Assembly (NCBI GenBank): GCA_915069725.1 | Contig: CAJZFF010000003.1 | Span: forward strand, 1 to 18,789 | Length of the DNA: 18,789 bases | Direction: 5' to 3' | DNA from: an uncultured Actinomyces sp. | Lineage (GTDB): Bacteria; Actinomycetota; Actinomycetes; Actinomycetales; Actinomycetaceae | Shown here: positions 8,113-15,545 of the stretch, one piece after another | Numbering within the stretch: position 1 is the stretch's first letter | Layout of the letters: every line of letters starts with the position of its first letter | Translations under genes and position numbers: made by a program | Notes under the pieces: generated by a model | The model's input: only the letters and a program-made list of their open reading frames with translations | Told to the model about the DNA's origin: nothing | The model's database searches: none

Positions 8113-8239
8113 AAGCCGCTGCGAGAGCCCACTGGGCTCAGTCCGCCGGCTGCTCCGGGACCGCGCACCTACTCGCCTCAACGGCTCGTATCGCAGCGAG
8201 TCACCGGAAGCGCGCCTGACCGGATGCCTCCGGCGGTTC
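8113..8239. other. Convergent gap between acyl-CoA synthetase and chorismate mutase genes
   Basis: This 127-nt spacer between convergent genes holds small inverted repeats: GAGCCC/GGGCTC with a 3-nt loop (8125-8139), and CCGGA/TCCGG (8220-8233). Neither is followed by a T-run, so termination here is only suggested. Confidence 0.4.
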
Positions 8240-8572
8240 CTACGGTCCGGTCTGCTTGGCCCGCTCGGCCTCGTGGTCGTCACGGATCTCCTCATGGTGC
8301 TGGATGACCTCAGAGACGATGAAGGTGAAGAACTTCTCGGCGAAGATCGGGTCCAGGCCGGACTCCTCGGCCAGGGACCGCAGACGTGCCACCTGCTGCT
8401 GCTCGCGCCCGGGGTCGGCCGGCGGCAGGTCGAGTCGGGCCTTGAGCAGTCCCACCTGCTGAGTGCAGCGGAACCGTTCGGCCAGGAGATGGACGAGGGC
8501 GGCGTCGAGGTTGTCGATGGTGGCCCGATAGACGGCCAGCTGTGGGGGGATGCCGCCCTGCTCCTCGCTCAT
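8240..8572 (-). CDS. Chorismate mutase, monofunctional AroQ type
   Basis: This 110-residue all-helical protein rearranges chorismate to prephenate, the branch point to phenylalanine and tyrosine. Spacing of the catalytic residues agrees with the E. coli enzyme domain. R16, R33, K44, D53, R56 and E57 correspond to R11, R28, K39, D48, R51 and E52, and a Gln near 91 lies where the last active-site residue is expected. The opening [19 protein letters not shown] is the usual first helix with its IDxLD pattern. There is no signal peptide, so it is cytoplasmic rather than the secreted AroQ form. The ATG overlaps the clpX stop by 4 nt (ATGA), so the gene is probably translated from the clpX message. 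Its function is unrelated to proteolysis. Confidence 0.9.
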   Translation of the reverse strand: MSEEQGGIPPQLAVYRATIDNLDAALVHLLAERFRCTQQVGLLKARLDLPPADPGREQQQVARLRSLAEESGLDPIFAEKFFTFIVSEVIQHHEEIRDDHEAERAKQTGP

Positions 8573-9891
8573 GCGGTCCGGCTCCGCTCCCCCATCTTGT
8601 TCGTCGAGCGCAGCGTTCCCGAACCGGACTGGTAGCTGGGCTTGCCGGTGCCCCTGACGGCATCGGCGTCGACGACGACGCGCCCGACCTCGGGCAGGGA
8701 GGGAACCTCGAACATGGCCTGTCCCAGGACCTCCTCGACGATGGAGGTCAGTCCCCGGGCGCCGGTCTTGCGCTCCAGGGCGAGGGAGGCCACCGCCTCA
8801 ATGGCGGCATCGGTCAGCTCGAGCTCGACGCCGTCGAGACTGAAGAGGTACTGGTACTGGGAGACCAGAGCGTTCTTGGGCTCGGTCATGACGCGCACGA
8901 GCTCACGCACCCCCAGGTCCTGAACCGTGGCGATGACGGGCAGGCGGCCGATGAACTCGGGGATGAGACCGAACTTGTGAAGGTCCTCGGGGCGTACCGG
9001 CGAGGTGAAGACGTCCTGCGATCCTGTACTGCCGGTCAGCTGCGCCCCGAAGCCCACCATCTGGGCCCCGGACTCCTTGCGCTGACGCTGGCGCACGATC
9101 TCCTCAATACCGGCGAAGGCACCTGCGGCGATGAAGAGAATGTTAGTGGTGTCGATCTCCAGGAACTCCTGGTGCGGGTGCTTGCGCCCGCCGCCGGGCG
9201 GCACGGAGGCCGTCGTCCCCTCGATGATCTTGAGCAGTGCCTGCTGCACACCCTCACCCGAGACGTCGCGGGTGATCGACGGGTTCTCCGCCTTGCGACC
9301 GATCTTGTCAATCTCGTCGATGTAGATGATGCCCTTCTCAGCGCGCTTGACGTCACCGTCAGCGGCCTGGATGAGCTTGAGGAGGATGTTCTCCACGTCC
9401 TCACCGACGTACCCCGCCTCGGTCAGAGCCGTGGCATCGACGATGGCGAAGGGGACATCGAGGAGGCGGGCCAGGGTTCGGGCCAGGTGAGTCTTACCGG
9501 TTCCGGTGGGCCCCAGCAGCAGGATGTTGGACTTGCCCAGCTCCAGGCCGTCCCCCTCGGCCACGGAGCGCTCCTTGACCTGGACGCGCTTGTAGTGGTT
9601 GTAGACCGCCACGCTCATGGCGCGCTTGGCGGCCTCCTGGCCGATGACGTACTGGTTGAGGAAGTCGAAGATCTCCTGGGGCTTGGGCAGCTCGAGAGGA
9701 ACTCCGGCGCCAGAGTCACTCAGCTCCTCGTCGACGATCTCATTGCACAGCTCGATGCACTCGTCGCAGATGTAGACACCGGGCCCGGCGATGAGCTTCT
9801 TGACCTGCTTCTGGCTCTTGCCGCAGAAGGAGCACTTGAGCAGATCCACACTCTCAGCGTTACGTGCCACAGTTTCCTCCAGGTTCGTCAT
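8569..9891 (-). CDS. clpX: ClpX, ATP-dependent unfoldase of the Clp protease
   Basis: This 440-residue AAA+ protein recognises and unfolds substrates and feeds them into the ClpP chamber. The N-terminal zinc-binding domain has C20/C23 and C42/C45. Walker A is GPTGTGKT (127-134), the pore loop GYVG (160-163) and Walker B IIYIDEID (188-195). The RKH loop is at 236-238, the arginine finger region GLIPEFIGR at 308-316 and sensor II GARG at 377-380. All are intact and the length is usual for the family. The ATG at 9891 starts the standard [12 protein letters not shown] leader before the zinc domain. It lies 232 nt after clpP2 with a large inverted repeat between, so it may have a promoter of its own. 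Chorismate mutase follows with a 4-nt overlap. Confidence 0.97.
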   Translation of the reverse strand: MTNLEETVARNAESVDLLKCSFCGKSQKQVKKLIAGPGVYICDECIELCNEIVDEELSDSGAGVPLELPKPQEIFDFLNQYVIGQEAAKRAMSVAVYNHYKRVQVKERSVAEGDGLELGKSNILLLGPTGTGKTHLARTLARLLDVPFAIVDATALTEAGYVGEDVENILLKLIQAADGDVKRAEKGIIYIDEIDKIGRKAENPSITRDVSGEGVQQALLKIIEGTTASVPPGGGRKHPHQEFLEIDTTNILFIAAGAFAGIEEIVRQRQRKESGAQMVGFGAQLTGSTGSQDVFTSPVRPEDLHKFGLIPEFIGRLPVIATVQDLGVRELVRVMTEPKNALVSQYQYLFSLDGVELELTDAAIEAVASLALERKTGARGLTSIVEEVLGQAMFEVPSLPEVGRVVVDADAVRGTGKPSYQSGSGTLRSTNKMGERSRTA

Positions 9892-10035
9892 CGGCCCCCC
9901 GCACCCGGGCGGTCCTGCGTCAGCCTACGGGCTCAGACGGCAGGTGCGCCGAGGGCATGGCGGCGTGTCCAGTCCGCAATATGCCACGTTGGGCGCCACG
10001 CTGCCAGGGTTTGCTGGACTTATTTCCACCGCTGC

Positions 10036-10078
10036 GTGCGTGGCGCTCCCACCGGCCACGGGAGGGAGCGCCACACAC
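10036..10078 (-). terminator. Long inverted repeat between clpP2 and clpX
   Basis: The 15-nt arms at 10036-10050 and 10064-10078 pair with one mismatch around a 13-nt loop. On the minus strand the hairpin lies about 45 nt after the clpP2 stop. No T-run follows; the next bases are purine-rich. It could terminate or attenuate the clpP1P2 transcript, or protect its 3' end, so that clpX is expressed separately. Confidence 0.5.
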
Positions 10079-10123
10079 GGCGTCAGCACGGCACCGACGG
10101 CCCGACCTGCATCCCGGCACCCC

Positions 10124-10798
10124 TCAGGAGGAGTGCGGAGAGGCCGGCGCCTTGCGGGACGTGAGCACCTGGTCCACGATCCCGTACTCCTTGGCGGCGG
10201 CGGCCGTGAGAATCTTGTCGCGCTCGAGGTCGGCGTGGATCTTCTCGCGGTCCCGTCCGGTATGCGCGGCCAGGGTGTCCTCCAGCCAGGAGCGCATGCG
10301 GTCGATCTCGTCGGCAACGATCTCGATGTCGCTGGCCTGGCCCTGCATCCCCTCCATGGCGGGCTGATGGATGAGGACGCGCGCATTGGGCAGGGCCAGG
10401 CGCTTGCCCTCACTACCGGCGGCCAGGAGCACGGCGGCGGCGGAGGCCGCCTGCCCCAGGCAGACGGTCTGCACCTGCGGCTTGATGTACTGCATGGTGT
10501 CGTAGATGGCCGTCAGCGCCGTGAAGGATCCGCCGGGGCTGTTGATGTACATGGTGATGAGGCCGTCTGGGTCCTGGGACTCCAGGACCAGGAGCTGAGC
10601 CATGATGTCGTCGGCGGAGGCGTCGTCGACCTGGACACCCATGAAGACGATGCGGTCCTCGAAGAGCTTGGCGTAGGGATCCTGACGCTTGAAGCCGTAG
10701 GCGGTGCGCTCCTCGAACTGGGGCAGCACGTAGCGGGCCTGCGGCATGGTACCGGCCTGGCGGGCGATGGCCTCGAAGTAGGGACGGGTCGAGGACAT
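10124..10798 (-). CDS. clpP2: ClpP2, Clp protease proteolytic subunit
   Basis: This 224-residue serine peptidase forms one ring of the Clp degradation chamber. The catalytic triad is complete: S119 in GQAASAAA, H144 in LIHQP and D194 in LERDK. The substrate-binding loop INSPGGS is at 86-91, and the short AGTMPQARYVLP propeptide-like region precedes the core. The reading frame extends upstream to 10915, but those codons lie inside clpP1. ATG at 10798 gives the normal N-terminus (MSSTRPYFEAIARQ) and sits one base after the clpP1 stop, which implies coupled translation. In Actinobacteria ClpP1 and ClpP2 rings associate into a mixed tetradecamer; the tight pair here fits that. Confidence 0.95.
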   Translation of the reverse strand: MSSTRPYFEAIARQAGTMPQARYVLPQFEERTAYGFKRQDPYAKLFEDRIVFMGVQVDDASADDIMAQLLVLESQDPDGLITMYINSPGGSFTALTAIYDTMQYIKPQVQTVCLGQAASAAAVLLAAGSEGKRLALPNARVLIHQPAMEGMQGQASDIEIVADEIDRMRSWLEDTLAAHTGRDREKIHADLERDKILTAAAAKEYGIVDQVLTSRKAPASPHSS

Positions 10799-10799
10799 G

Positions 10800-11438
10800 T
10801 CAGTTGTCTCCGTTCTGCTTGCCGATCTCCCGGCTGGAGCGCACGATGTGGTCGACGAATCCGTACTCCAGGGCCTCCTGGGCCGAGAACCAGTGGTCGC
10901 GGTCGGAGTCGGCAATGATCTCCTCCACCGTGTGCCCGGTGTTGGCCGCGGTGATCTCAGCGAGCTCCTGCTTCATCTTGATGATGAGGTCAGCGTTGAT
11001 GCGGATGTCGGTTGCCGAGCCCCCGGCACCACCGGAGGGCTGGTGCATGAGCACGCGGGCATGAGGGGTGAGATAGCGCTTGCCCTTGGCGCCGGCAGAC
11101 AGCAGGTGCTGCCCCATGGAGGCGGCCAACCCCGTGGCCACGGTAGCGACGTCGGGCTGGACGTACTGCATGGTGTCGTAGATGGCCATGCCGGCGGTCA
11201 CCGAGCCGCCGGGGCTGTTGATGTAGAGGTAGATGTCCCGCTCGGGATCCTCGGCGGCCAGCAGCAGCATCTGGGCACAGATGGCGTTGGCGTTGTCGTC
11301 ACGCACCTCGGAGCCGAGCCAGATGATGCGCTCCTTGAGGAGGCGGTTGTAGATGGAGTCGGTCAACCCCAGACCCGCGCCTGCGGCGTCGGCTGCCTGG
11401 GGAGGGGCGACCGCAGCGGGTGTGTAGAGCTCGCTCAC
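10800..11438 (-). CDS. clpP1: ClpP1, Clp protease proteolytic subunit
   Basis: This 212-residue serine peptidase is the partner of ClpP2. The triad is S107 in GLAASMGQ, H132 in LMHQP and D181 in SDRDHW, and INSPGGS is at 73-79. GTG at 11438 is chosen as start. It begins a normal short N-terminus ([13 protein letters not shown]) and has AGAGGA about 5 nt upstream, whereas codons further upstream (to 11585) encode an Arg/Gly-rich stretch unlike ClpP. The stop is separated from the clpP2 start by one base. A ClgR-like operator lies about 75-90 nt upstream, with a -10-like TAGCGT (11467-11472) between it and the gene. This suggests stress-responsive activation as in other Actinobacteria. Confidence 0.95.
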   Translation of the reverse strand: MSELYTPAAVAPPQAADAAGAGLGLTDSIYNRLLKERIIWLGSEVRDDNANAICAQMLLLAAEDPERDIYLYINSPGGSVTAGMAIYDTMQYVQPDVATVATGLAASMGQHLLSAGAKGKRYLTPHARVLMHQPSGGAGGSATDIRINADLIIKMKQELAEITAANTGHTVEEIIADSDRDHWFSAQEALEYGFVDHIVRSSREIGKQNGDN

Positions 11439-11510
11439 GTCAGTCCTCTCATGGTCGGTGTCACCAACGCTAACGCGACCCCCTCGGCCACCATGCCCGC
11501 CATCGCACCC

Positions 11511-11528
11511 TTTTCGCCCACGGCGCAG
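11511..11528. promoter_or_regulatory. ClgR-like operator upstream of clpP1
   Basis: TTTTCGCCCACGGCGCAG fits the corynebacterial ClgR consensus WNNWCGCYNANRGCGWWS, as I recall it, at every defined position but one. The core CGCC-CAC-GGCG is symmetric. With the TAGCGT -10 at 11467-11472 and a start near 11460, the box would be centred near -60. That position suits an activator at a promoter lacking a good -35. Confidence 0.55.
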
Positions 11529-11541
11529 GTGTGACGGCCAC

Positions 11542-11563
11542 GAGGCGTCGCGGAGGCGTCGCG
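11542..11563. repeat. Tandem direct repeat, two copies of GAGGCGTCGCG
   Basis: Two identical 11-bp units abut each other about 105 nt upstream of the clpP1 start. The second copy also pairs with the following CGCCTC to form a small inverted repeat. An 11-bp period is one helical turn, so a protein could bind both units on one face of the DNA. Confidence 0.6.
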
Positions 11564-11765
11564 CCTCGAGCCTCCTGCCGATCACGACACCTTCCCCGAC
11601 GGTCAGTACCTCGGCAGATCGTACCCTTCGCTCTTGTCACCAGTACTGTCTGCCATGACAGCATTATCCGACGCCGGCACGCCGTCACCTCATGGCATGC
11701 CCGGCCCAGCCCTCACAGCCCCACAACCCTCACAGTCCTGTCCACCCAACACCGTAGGAGCACAC

Positions 11766-12134
11766 ATGTCCCCCTCGTCCAGCACCCCCTCCACCGAGTC
11801 CCTGTTCCGACTCGGCCTCAACGCCGCCCTGCCCGTCTCCGAGGAGGCGACCACCTCGCGGGTCGTCGTCAACAACGAGATCCTGCGCACCGTCGTCTTC
11901 ACCTTCGACGCCGGCCAGGTCCTCACCGAGCACTCCTCCCCCAGGGCGGTGATCGTCACGCTCCTGGAGGGCGAGATGGACTTCTCCATCGGCGAGCGCA
12001 CCGAGAGGATGGGCGCCGGGGACGTCATCTACCTGGCACCCGGCGACCGTCACGCACTGACGGCCGTGACGCCGTGCCGCATGCAGCTGGTGATGGTCGA
12101 CGTCGACAAGGCAGCAGCAGCGAACGAAAAGTAG
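11766..12134 (+). CDS. Small single-domain cupin protein
   Basis: This 122-residue beta-barrel protein belongs to the Cupin_2 group. The second cupin motif is clear: GDVIYLAPGDRH at 85-96, with Pro92, Gly93 and His96. The first motif is reduced: G50 to E70 holds only one histidine (H56) where the metal-binding HxH is usual. A metal site is therefore possible but incomplete, and no reaction can be assigned. ATG at 11766 is chosen because GTAGGAGC lies 5 nt upstream; the open frame extends to 11634 without a comparable site. There is no signal peptide or membrane segment. It is monocistronic, bounded by the clp control region and a strong terminator. Small cupins of this type often bind sugars or small ligands, which is only a hint. 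Confidence 0.85.
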   Translation: MSPSSSTPSTESLFRLGLNAALPVSEEATTSRVVVNNEILRTVVFTFDAGQVLTEHSSPRAVIVTLLEGEMDFSIGERTERMGAGDVIYLAPGDRHALTAVTPCRMQLVMVDVDKAAAANEK

Positions 12135-12193
12135 CCCGGGAGCGGGCAACCGCATACCGATCGGGAGCCGTCAGGTTGACGGCCACCACCGGG

Positions 12194-12240
12194 CGGGGTG
12201 GGAGCGAAGCACTGAGCCTTCGCCCCCACCCCGTTTCCTT
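12194..12240 (+). terminator. Rho-independent terminator of the cupin gene
   Basis: The 16-nt arms (12194-12209 and 12218-12233) pair with one mismatch around an 8-nt loop and are followed by TTTCCTT. It sits 60 nt after the cupin stop in the correct orientation. Confidence 0.85.
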
Positions 12241-12708
12241 GTGAAATCCACTAAGCCAAGCACCTCATCCGGCCGCAGCACAGACGGCGGACGACCAGGC
12301 ACCATCTGACGTATCGCGCCCAGTGTCGGGGATCACTCGAATCCGCAAGCTCGAGACGACGGTAAGCCAACTCACGCCCTCTTGTAGGAAAACTAAACCT
12401 TCCATCGGTTAGGTTGTAGGCGCCCGAGATCTTGACGTGACCCGCTTCCCACACCGTGGCATCGGTGAGGGCGGCGTGGCACCATCGAATTTATCCGACC
12501 GATCGCATTGGGGTGCCCGCCTGCCTGACGACACCAAAACCCTCCAGCCCAGGCTTCACTCCGCCGTCAGTCAGCCATATTCTTTCACAATTCAATAACC
12601 CCGTCCCTGCTCGAACAACACGTCTTTTCCGCTTGCCGCACCACCCAGTAAGGGGCTACTCGTGTTCAGCACGTTCGCACAACTCCATGCATCAGAGAGG
12701 ACCACTGC
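12241..12708. other. Long AT-richer intergenic region upstream of the glycosyltransferase gene
   Basis: About 470 nt without a convincing gene. Its base composition is visibly less GC-rich than the surroundings, especially 12380-12420 and 12570-12605. It holds two direct copies of TTGTAGG (12382-12388 and 12414-12420) whose starts are 32 nt apart, with a CTAAACC/GGTTAG inverted element between them. The final bases carry the ribosome binding site of the next gene. I cannot place a promoter with confidence. A 67-codon minus-strand frame (12251-12454) was judged non-coding. Confidence 0.6.
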
Positions 12709-13842
12709 ATGATCGTCATTACCCTGCTGGTGGGAATCCTGTTCTGGATCGGAATCGACATCTGGGCCGGCATCACCTCGAAATGGTATAAAGCTGTGGA
12801 GCTGAATCCGAACATCACCTCGGACGACTTCAGCGTCCTGGTACCGATCTACGGTAATGTCAAGTACTTGCAGAACGCGGATTATCTGCGCCCCTATGGA
12901 GATCGAGTAGTCCTGTGCACCACCTCTGGCGAGTCAGAAGAGTTCTACCGCGACCTTGAGGACATCGCCATTCGCTACGGGTTCAGAATCTTCCGCAGCA
13001 ACTACGTCCCACGCAAGGTGGGTCGCAAGCGGAGCACCTCGGGAATCACCCGGGACACGGTTGTCCGCGACGCACTGCTGGCCGCCCCCCTCAACTCCTA
13101 CATCGTCTGCCTTGACGCCGATACTACGGCGCAGGAGCCGCTGACCCATATCATCGGCGCCCTGGTGGCCAATAGAGCCGACTTCGCCTCAGTCACCATC
13201 GTGCCTCAGAAGAAGGGGCCCTTCATCGTCCAGATGCAGCGCCACGAGTACGTGGTCTCGATGCGCGCACGCAGAATCATGCCGTGGCTGCTCAGCGGTG
13301 CCCTTCACATCGGCAAGACCGACGTCATGCGCCAGATCATGGCCCGTCACTCACTGTTCTTCCAGGGCAATGACATCGAGTCCGGGATTATCGGAGACGC
13401 ACTGGGATACAAGGCCGTTCACATTCTTGCCCACGTCAATACCAACGCACCCGACACACTGTACTCCTGGTGGCGCCAGCGGATCGCGTGGAGCGGCGGT
13501 TCCTTCAGACTTTTCATCGTCAACTTCAGATTCGTCTTCCAGCATCCCTTCCTGTGGCTGTACAGCGGCATCGTGGTCATCAGCATGTTCGTGCTCAGGT
13601 GGATAGCCGTCGTCAATCCTGGGTGGACACTTCTTCTGGCACTGTTCATCTACTACGCCGCTATCGTGTGGCTTCACTGGGACCACGGAAATAAGTGGCT
13701 GATCTTCCAGCCCTTCTACTGCCTCTTCGTCAGTCTCATCGTGGTTCCGATCGGGGTCGCCTACTATTTCAAGATGGCGATTCCTGAGCGCAATTTCGGA
13801 GTCATTCGCCCCAAGCGCAAGGACCTCGTCACAGCGGGCTGA
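12709..13842 (+). CDS. Membrane-bound glycosyltransferase, family GT2 (hyaluronan/cellulose synthase-like)
   Basis: This 377-residue inverting glycosyltransferase has an N-terminal membrane helix (2-20), a cytoplasmic GT-A domain and three C-terminal hydrophobic segments (about 279-299, 303-323, 332-355). Expected motifs are VLVPIYGN (43-50), the metal and nucleotide-sugar DAD in CLDADTT (136-138) and an acidic NDIESG (221-226) that could hold the base. WWRQRIAWSGG (254-264) is in the place of the QxxRW motif of processive enzymes, but an Ala replaces the usual Arg. The architecture suggests synthesis and perhaps export of a surface polysaccharide. Substrate and product are unknown. ATG at 12709 has GAGAGGA 7 nt upstream. 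AGA arginine codons and lower GC differ from neighbouring genes and point to acquisition by transfer. Confidence 0.88.
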   Translation: MIVITLLVGILFWIGIDIWAGITSKWYKAVELNPNITSDDFSVLVPIYGNVKYLQNADYLRPYGDRVVLCTTSGESEEFYRDLEDIAIRYGFRIFRSNYVPRKVGRKRSTSGITRDTVVRDALLAAPLNSYIVCLDADTTAQEPLTHIIGALVANRADFASVTIVPQKKGPFIVQMQRHEYVVSMRARRIMPWLLSGALHIGKTDVMRQIMARHSLFFQGNDIESGIIGDALGYKAVHILAHVNTNAPDTLYSWWRQRIAWSGGSFRLFIVNFRFVFQHPFLWLYSGIVVISMFVLRWIAVVNPGWTLLLALFIYYAAIVWLHWDHGNKWLIFQPFYCLFVSLIVVPIGVAYYFKMAIPERNFGVIRPKRKDLVTAG

Positions 13843-13909
13843 TCGTCATCCGGGACGCATCCCGGCCAACGCGGGAGAGGTCGTCCCGGCAACACTCCCC
13901 CGCACGGCA

Positions 13910-13942
13910 ACGGGCCCACCTTCCAGAAGAAGGTGGGCCCGT
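13910..13942. terminator. Bidirectional terminator between the glycosyltransferase gene and tig
   Basis: Perfect 14-nt arms (13910-13923 and 13929-13942) flank a 5-nt loop, between convergent genes. CTGTT follows on the plus strand. The tail is short, but stem strength and position make termination of both genes likely. Confidence 0.8.
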
Positions 13943-14012
13943 CTGTTCAGCTTGGGCGTCCCGTATGAGCGTGAACTCGCCTCAGCTCATACGCACCTTG
14001 AGCGCCATGGGC

Positions 14013-15377
14013 TCACTCGGCGTCCTCGCCCTCAGCGGAGTCGGCGTCCTGCGCAGCGGCGACGGCTGCGGCCTGAGCTGCCGCGGCGGCGTCGTCCTCG
14101 TCGGAGCCGATGAAGGCGGACAGGTCCACGGTCTCACCCTTGGAGTCAACCACCGCTGCCTGGCGCAGCGCCATGGCCAGAGACTTGTTGCGAGCGACCT
14201 CGGAGACGAAGGCGGGAATCTGTCCGGCCTGCTGAGCACCCTGGAGGAACTGGGCGGGCTCCATGCCGTACTGCTGGGCGGTCTGGAAGAGGAACTCCAG
14301 CAGCTCGTCCTGCGCCACACCGACCTTGAGGTCCTCAGCCAGGACATCGAGGATGATCTGGTCGCGCACACCGTTGACGATGTCCTCGCGAATCTCCTTG
14401 GCGTGCTCCTCGTCGCCGTCCTTGCCCTCGGCCCGCAGGTGCTGGGCGACCTCGGCCTCGACAACGGCCTCGGGGACGTCGAAGGCGACCTCGCTGCGCA
14501 GGTGCTCGAGGAGGGCGTCACGGGCGGCGACCGCCTGCTCGCCGGTCTTGCGCTCGGTGACCTGCTTGACGAGGTCCTCGCGCAGCTCCTCGACGGTGTC
14601 GAACTCGGAGGCGAGCTGGGCGAACTCGTCGTCGACCTTGGGCAGCTCACGCTGCTTGACGGCAGTGGCGGTCACCGTGACCTCGGCCTGCTCACCGGCG
14701 TGCTCCCCGCCGGCCAGCTCGGTGGTGAAGGTGGCGGACTCGTCGGTCTTCAGACCGCGCAGGGCGGTGTCCAGGCCCTTGAGCATGTTGCCCTTGCCGA
14801 TCTCGTAGGAGACGCCGGAGATGGAGTCGACCTCCTCGCCGTCGATGACGGCCTTGAGGTCGATGGTGACGAAGTCACCGGTCTTGGCCTTGCGGCCCAC
14901 GGACTTCAGAGAGCCGAAGCGGGCACGCAGGTTGTCCAGCTCGGTGTCGACGTCCTCATCGGTGACCTCGACGGCGTCCACGGTCAGCTTGGCCTTGCTC
15001 AGGTCCGGCAGCTCGATGACGGGGCGAACAGTGACTTCGGCGGTGAAGGCCAGCTGGCCGCCGTTCTCTCCGGTGGCGTTGGGCAGCTCGACGACGTCGA
15101 CCTCGGGCTGGAGCATGGGGACCCGCTCGGCCTCGGTGATGGCGTCCCGGTAGAAGTCGGAGAGCTTGTTGTTGACGGCCTCCTGGATGACGGTCCCGCG
15201 GCCGACGCGCTGGTCGATGACCCGGTTGGGGACGTGACCACGACGGAAGCCGGGGACCTGGATCTGGGAACCGATCTCCTTGTATGCGGCATCCAGGCTG
15301 GGCTTGAGCTCCTCATAGGGGACCTCAACGGTCAGCTTGATGCGACTGGGGTCAAGATTCTCGACAGTGGTCTTCAC
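14013..15377 (-). CDS. tig: Trigger factor, ribosome-associated chaperone and peptidyl-prolyl isomerase
   Basis: This 454-residue protein binds the ribosome at the tunnel exit and shields nascent chains. The ribosome-binding signature GFRRGHVP is at 43-50. An FKBP-like isomerase domain spans about 165-245 (TGDFVTIDLKAVIDG, GLDTALRGLK), followed by the helical chaperone domain and an acidic, alanine-rich tail. GTG at 15377 is chosen as start. GGGAG lies 8 nt upstream, and the alternative TTG at 15392 would place that Shine-Dalgarno inside the coding region. VKTTVENL is the usual N-terminus. In many Actinobacteria tig is next to clpP1P2 and clpX; here a cupin and a glycosyltransferase on the opposite strand lie between. 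Confidence 0.96.
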   Translation of the reverse strand: MKTTVENLDPSRIKLTVEVPYEELKPSLDAAYKEIGSQIQVPGFRRGHVPNRVIDQRVGRGTVIQEAVNNKLSDFYRDAITEAERVPMLQPEVDVVELPNATGENGGQLAFTAEVTVRPVIELPDLSKAKLTVDAVEVTDEDVDTELDNLRARFGSLKSVGRKAKTGDFVTIDLKAVIDGEEVDSISGVSYEIGKGNMLKGLDTALRGLKTDESATFTTELAGGEHAGEQAEVTVTATAVKQRELPKVDDEFAQLASEFDTVEELREDLVKQVTERKTGEQAVAARDALLEHLRSEVAFDVPEAVVEAEVAQHLRAEGKDGDEEHAKEIREDIVNGVRDQIILDVLAEDLKVGVAQDELLEFLFQTAQQYGMEPAQFLQGAQQAGQIPAFVSEVARNKSLAMALRQAAVVDSKGETVDLSAFIGSDEDDAAAAAQAAAVAAAQDADSAEGEDAE

Positions 15378-15545
15378 GGGGGTTGCTCCCAAGGTCTGAG
15401 TTCTGCGGTAACACCGAAGCGTTCGGTAGTGTTCGGCGGACGCGCGTCTGTGGCGTCAATCCGTGCCATCTTAGGGCAAACGGCCAGTGGGATCGATGAT
15501 GCGTCCGTACCTGGTGCATGACTCTGGACACAGGGTCATCGTCCG

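Larger units (their letters stand above)
11439..11765. other. Divergent control region between clpP1 and the cupin gene
   Basis: This 327-nt gap lies between divergently read genes. It contains a ClgR-like box (11511-11528), two perfect tandem copies of an 11-bp unit (11542-11563) and a CTGTC/GACAG inverted repeat (11647-11662). On the minus strand there are -10-like hexamers TAGCGT (11467-11472) and GATAAT (11663-11668). The longer open frames crossing this gap look like compositional artefacts rather than genes. Confidence 0.6.

Noticed and set aside
8542..10164. 540-codon plus-strand open frame antisense to clpX
   Set aside because: Complement of an unmistakable clpX; no ribosome binding site or domain supports it.
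11634..11765. Longer start for the cupin gene
   Set aside because: The extra 44 codons lack a ribosome binding site, whereas ATG 11766 has GTAGGAGC at good spacing.
12251..12454. 67-codon minus-strand frame in the gap after the cupin terminator
   Set aside because: It has a GTG start without a ribosome binding site, ends in an Arg/Cys-rich stretch and resembles no family I know. A remnant of a gene cannot be excluded.
15378..15392. TTG start for trigger factor five codons upstream
   Set aside because: It would place the only good Shine-Dalgarno (GGGAG) within the coding sequence; GTG 15377 gives the normal N-terminus.
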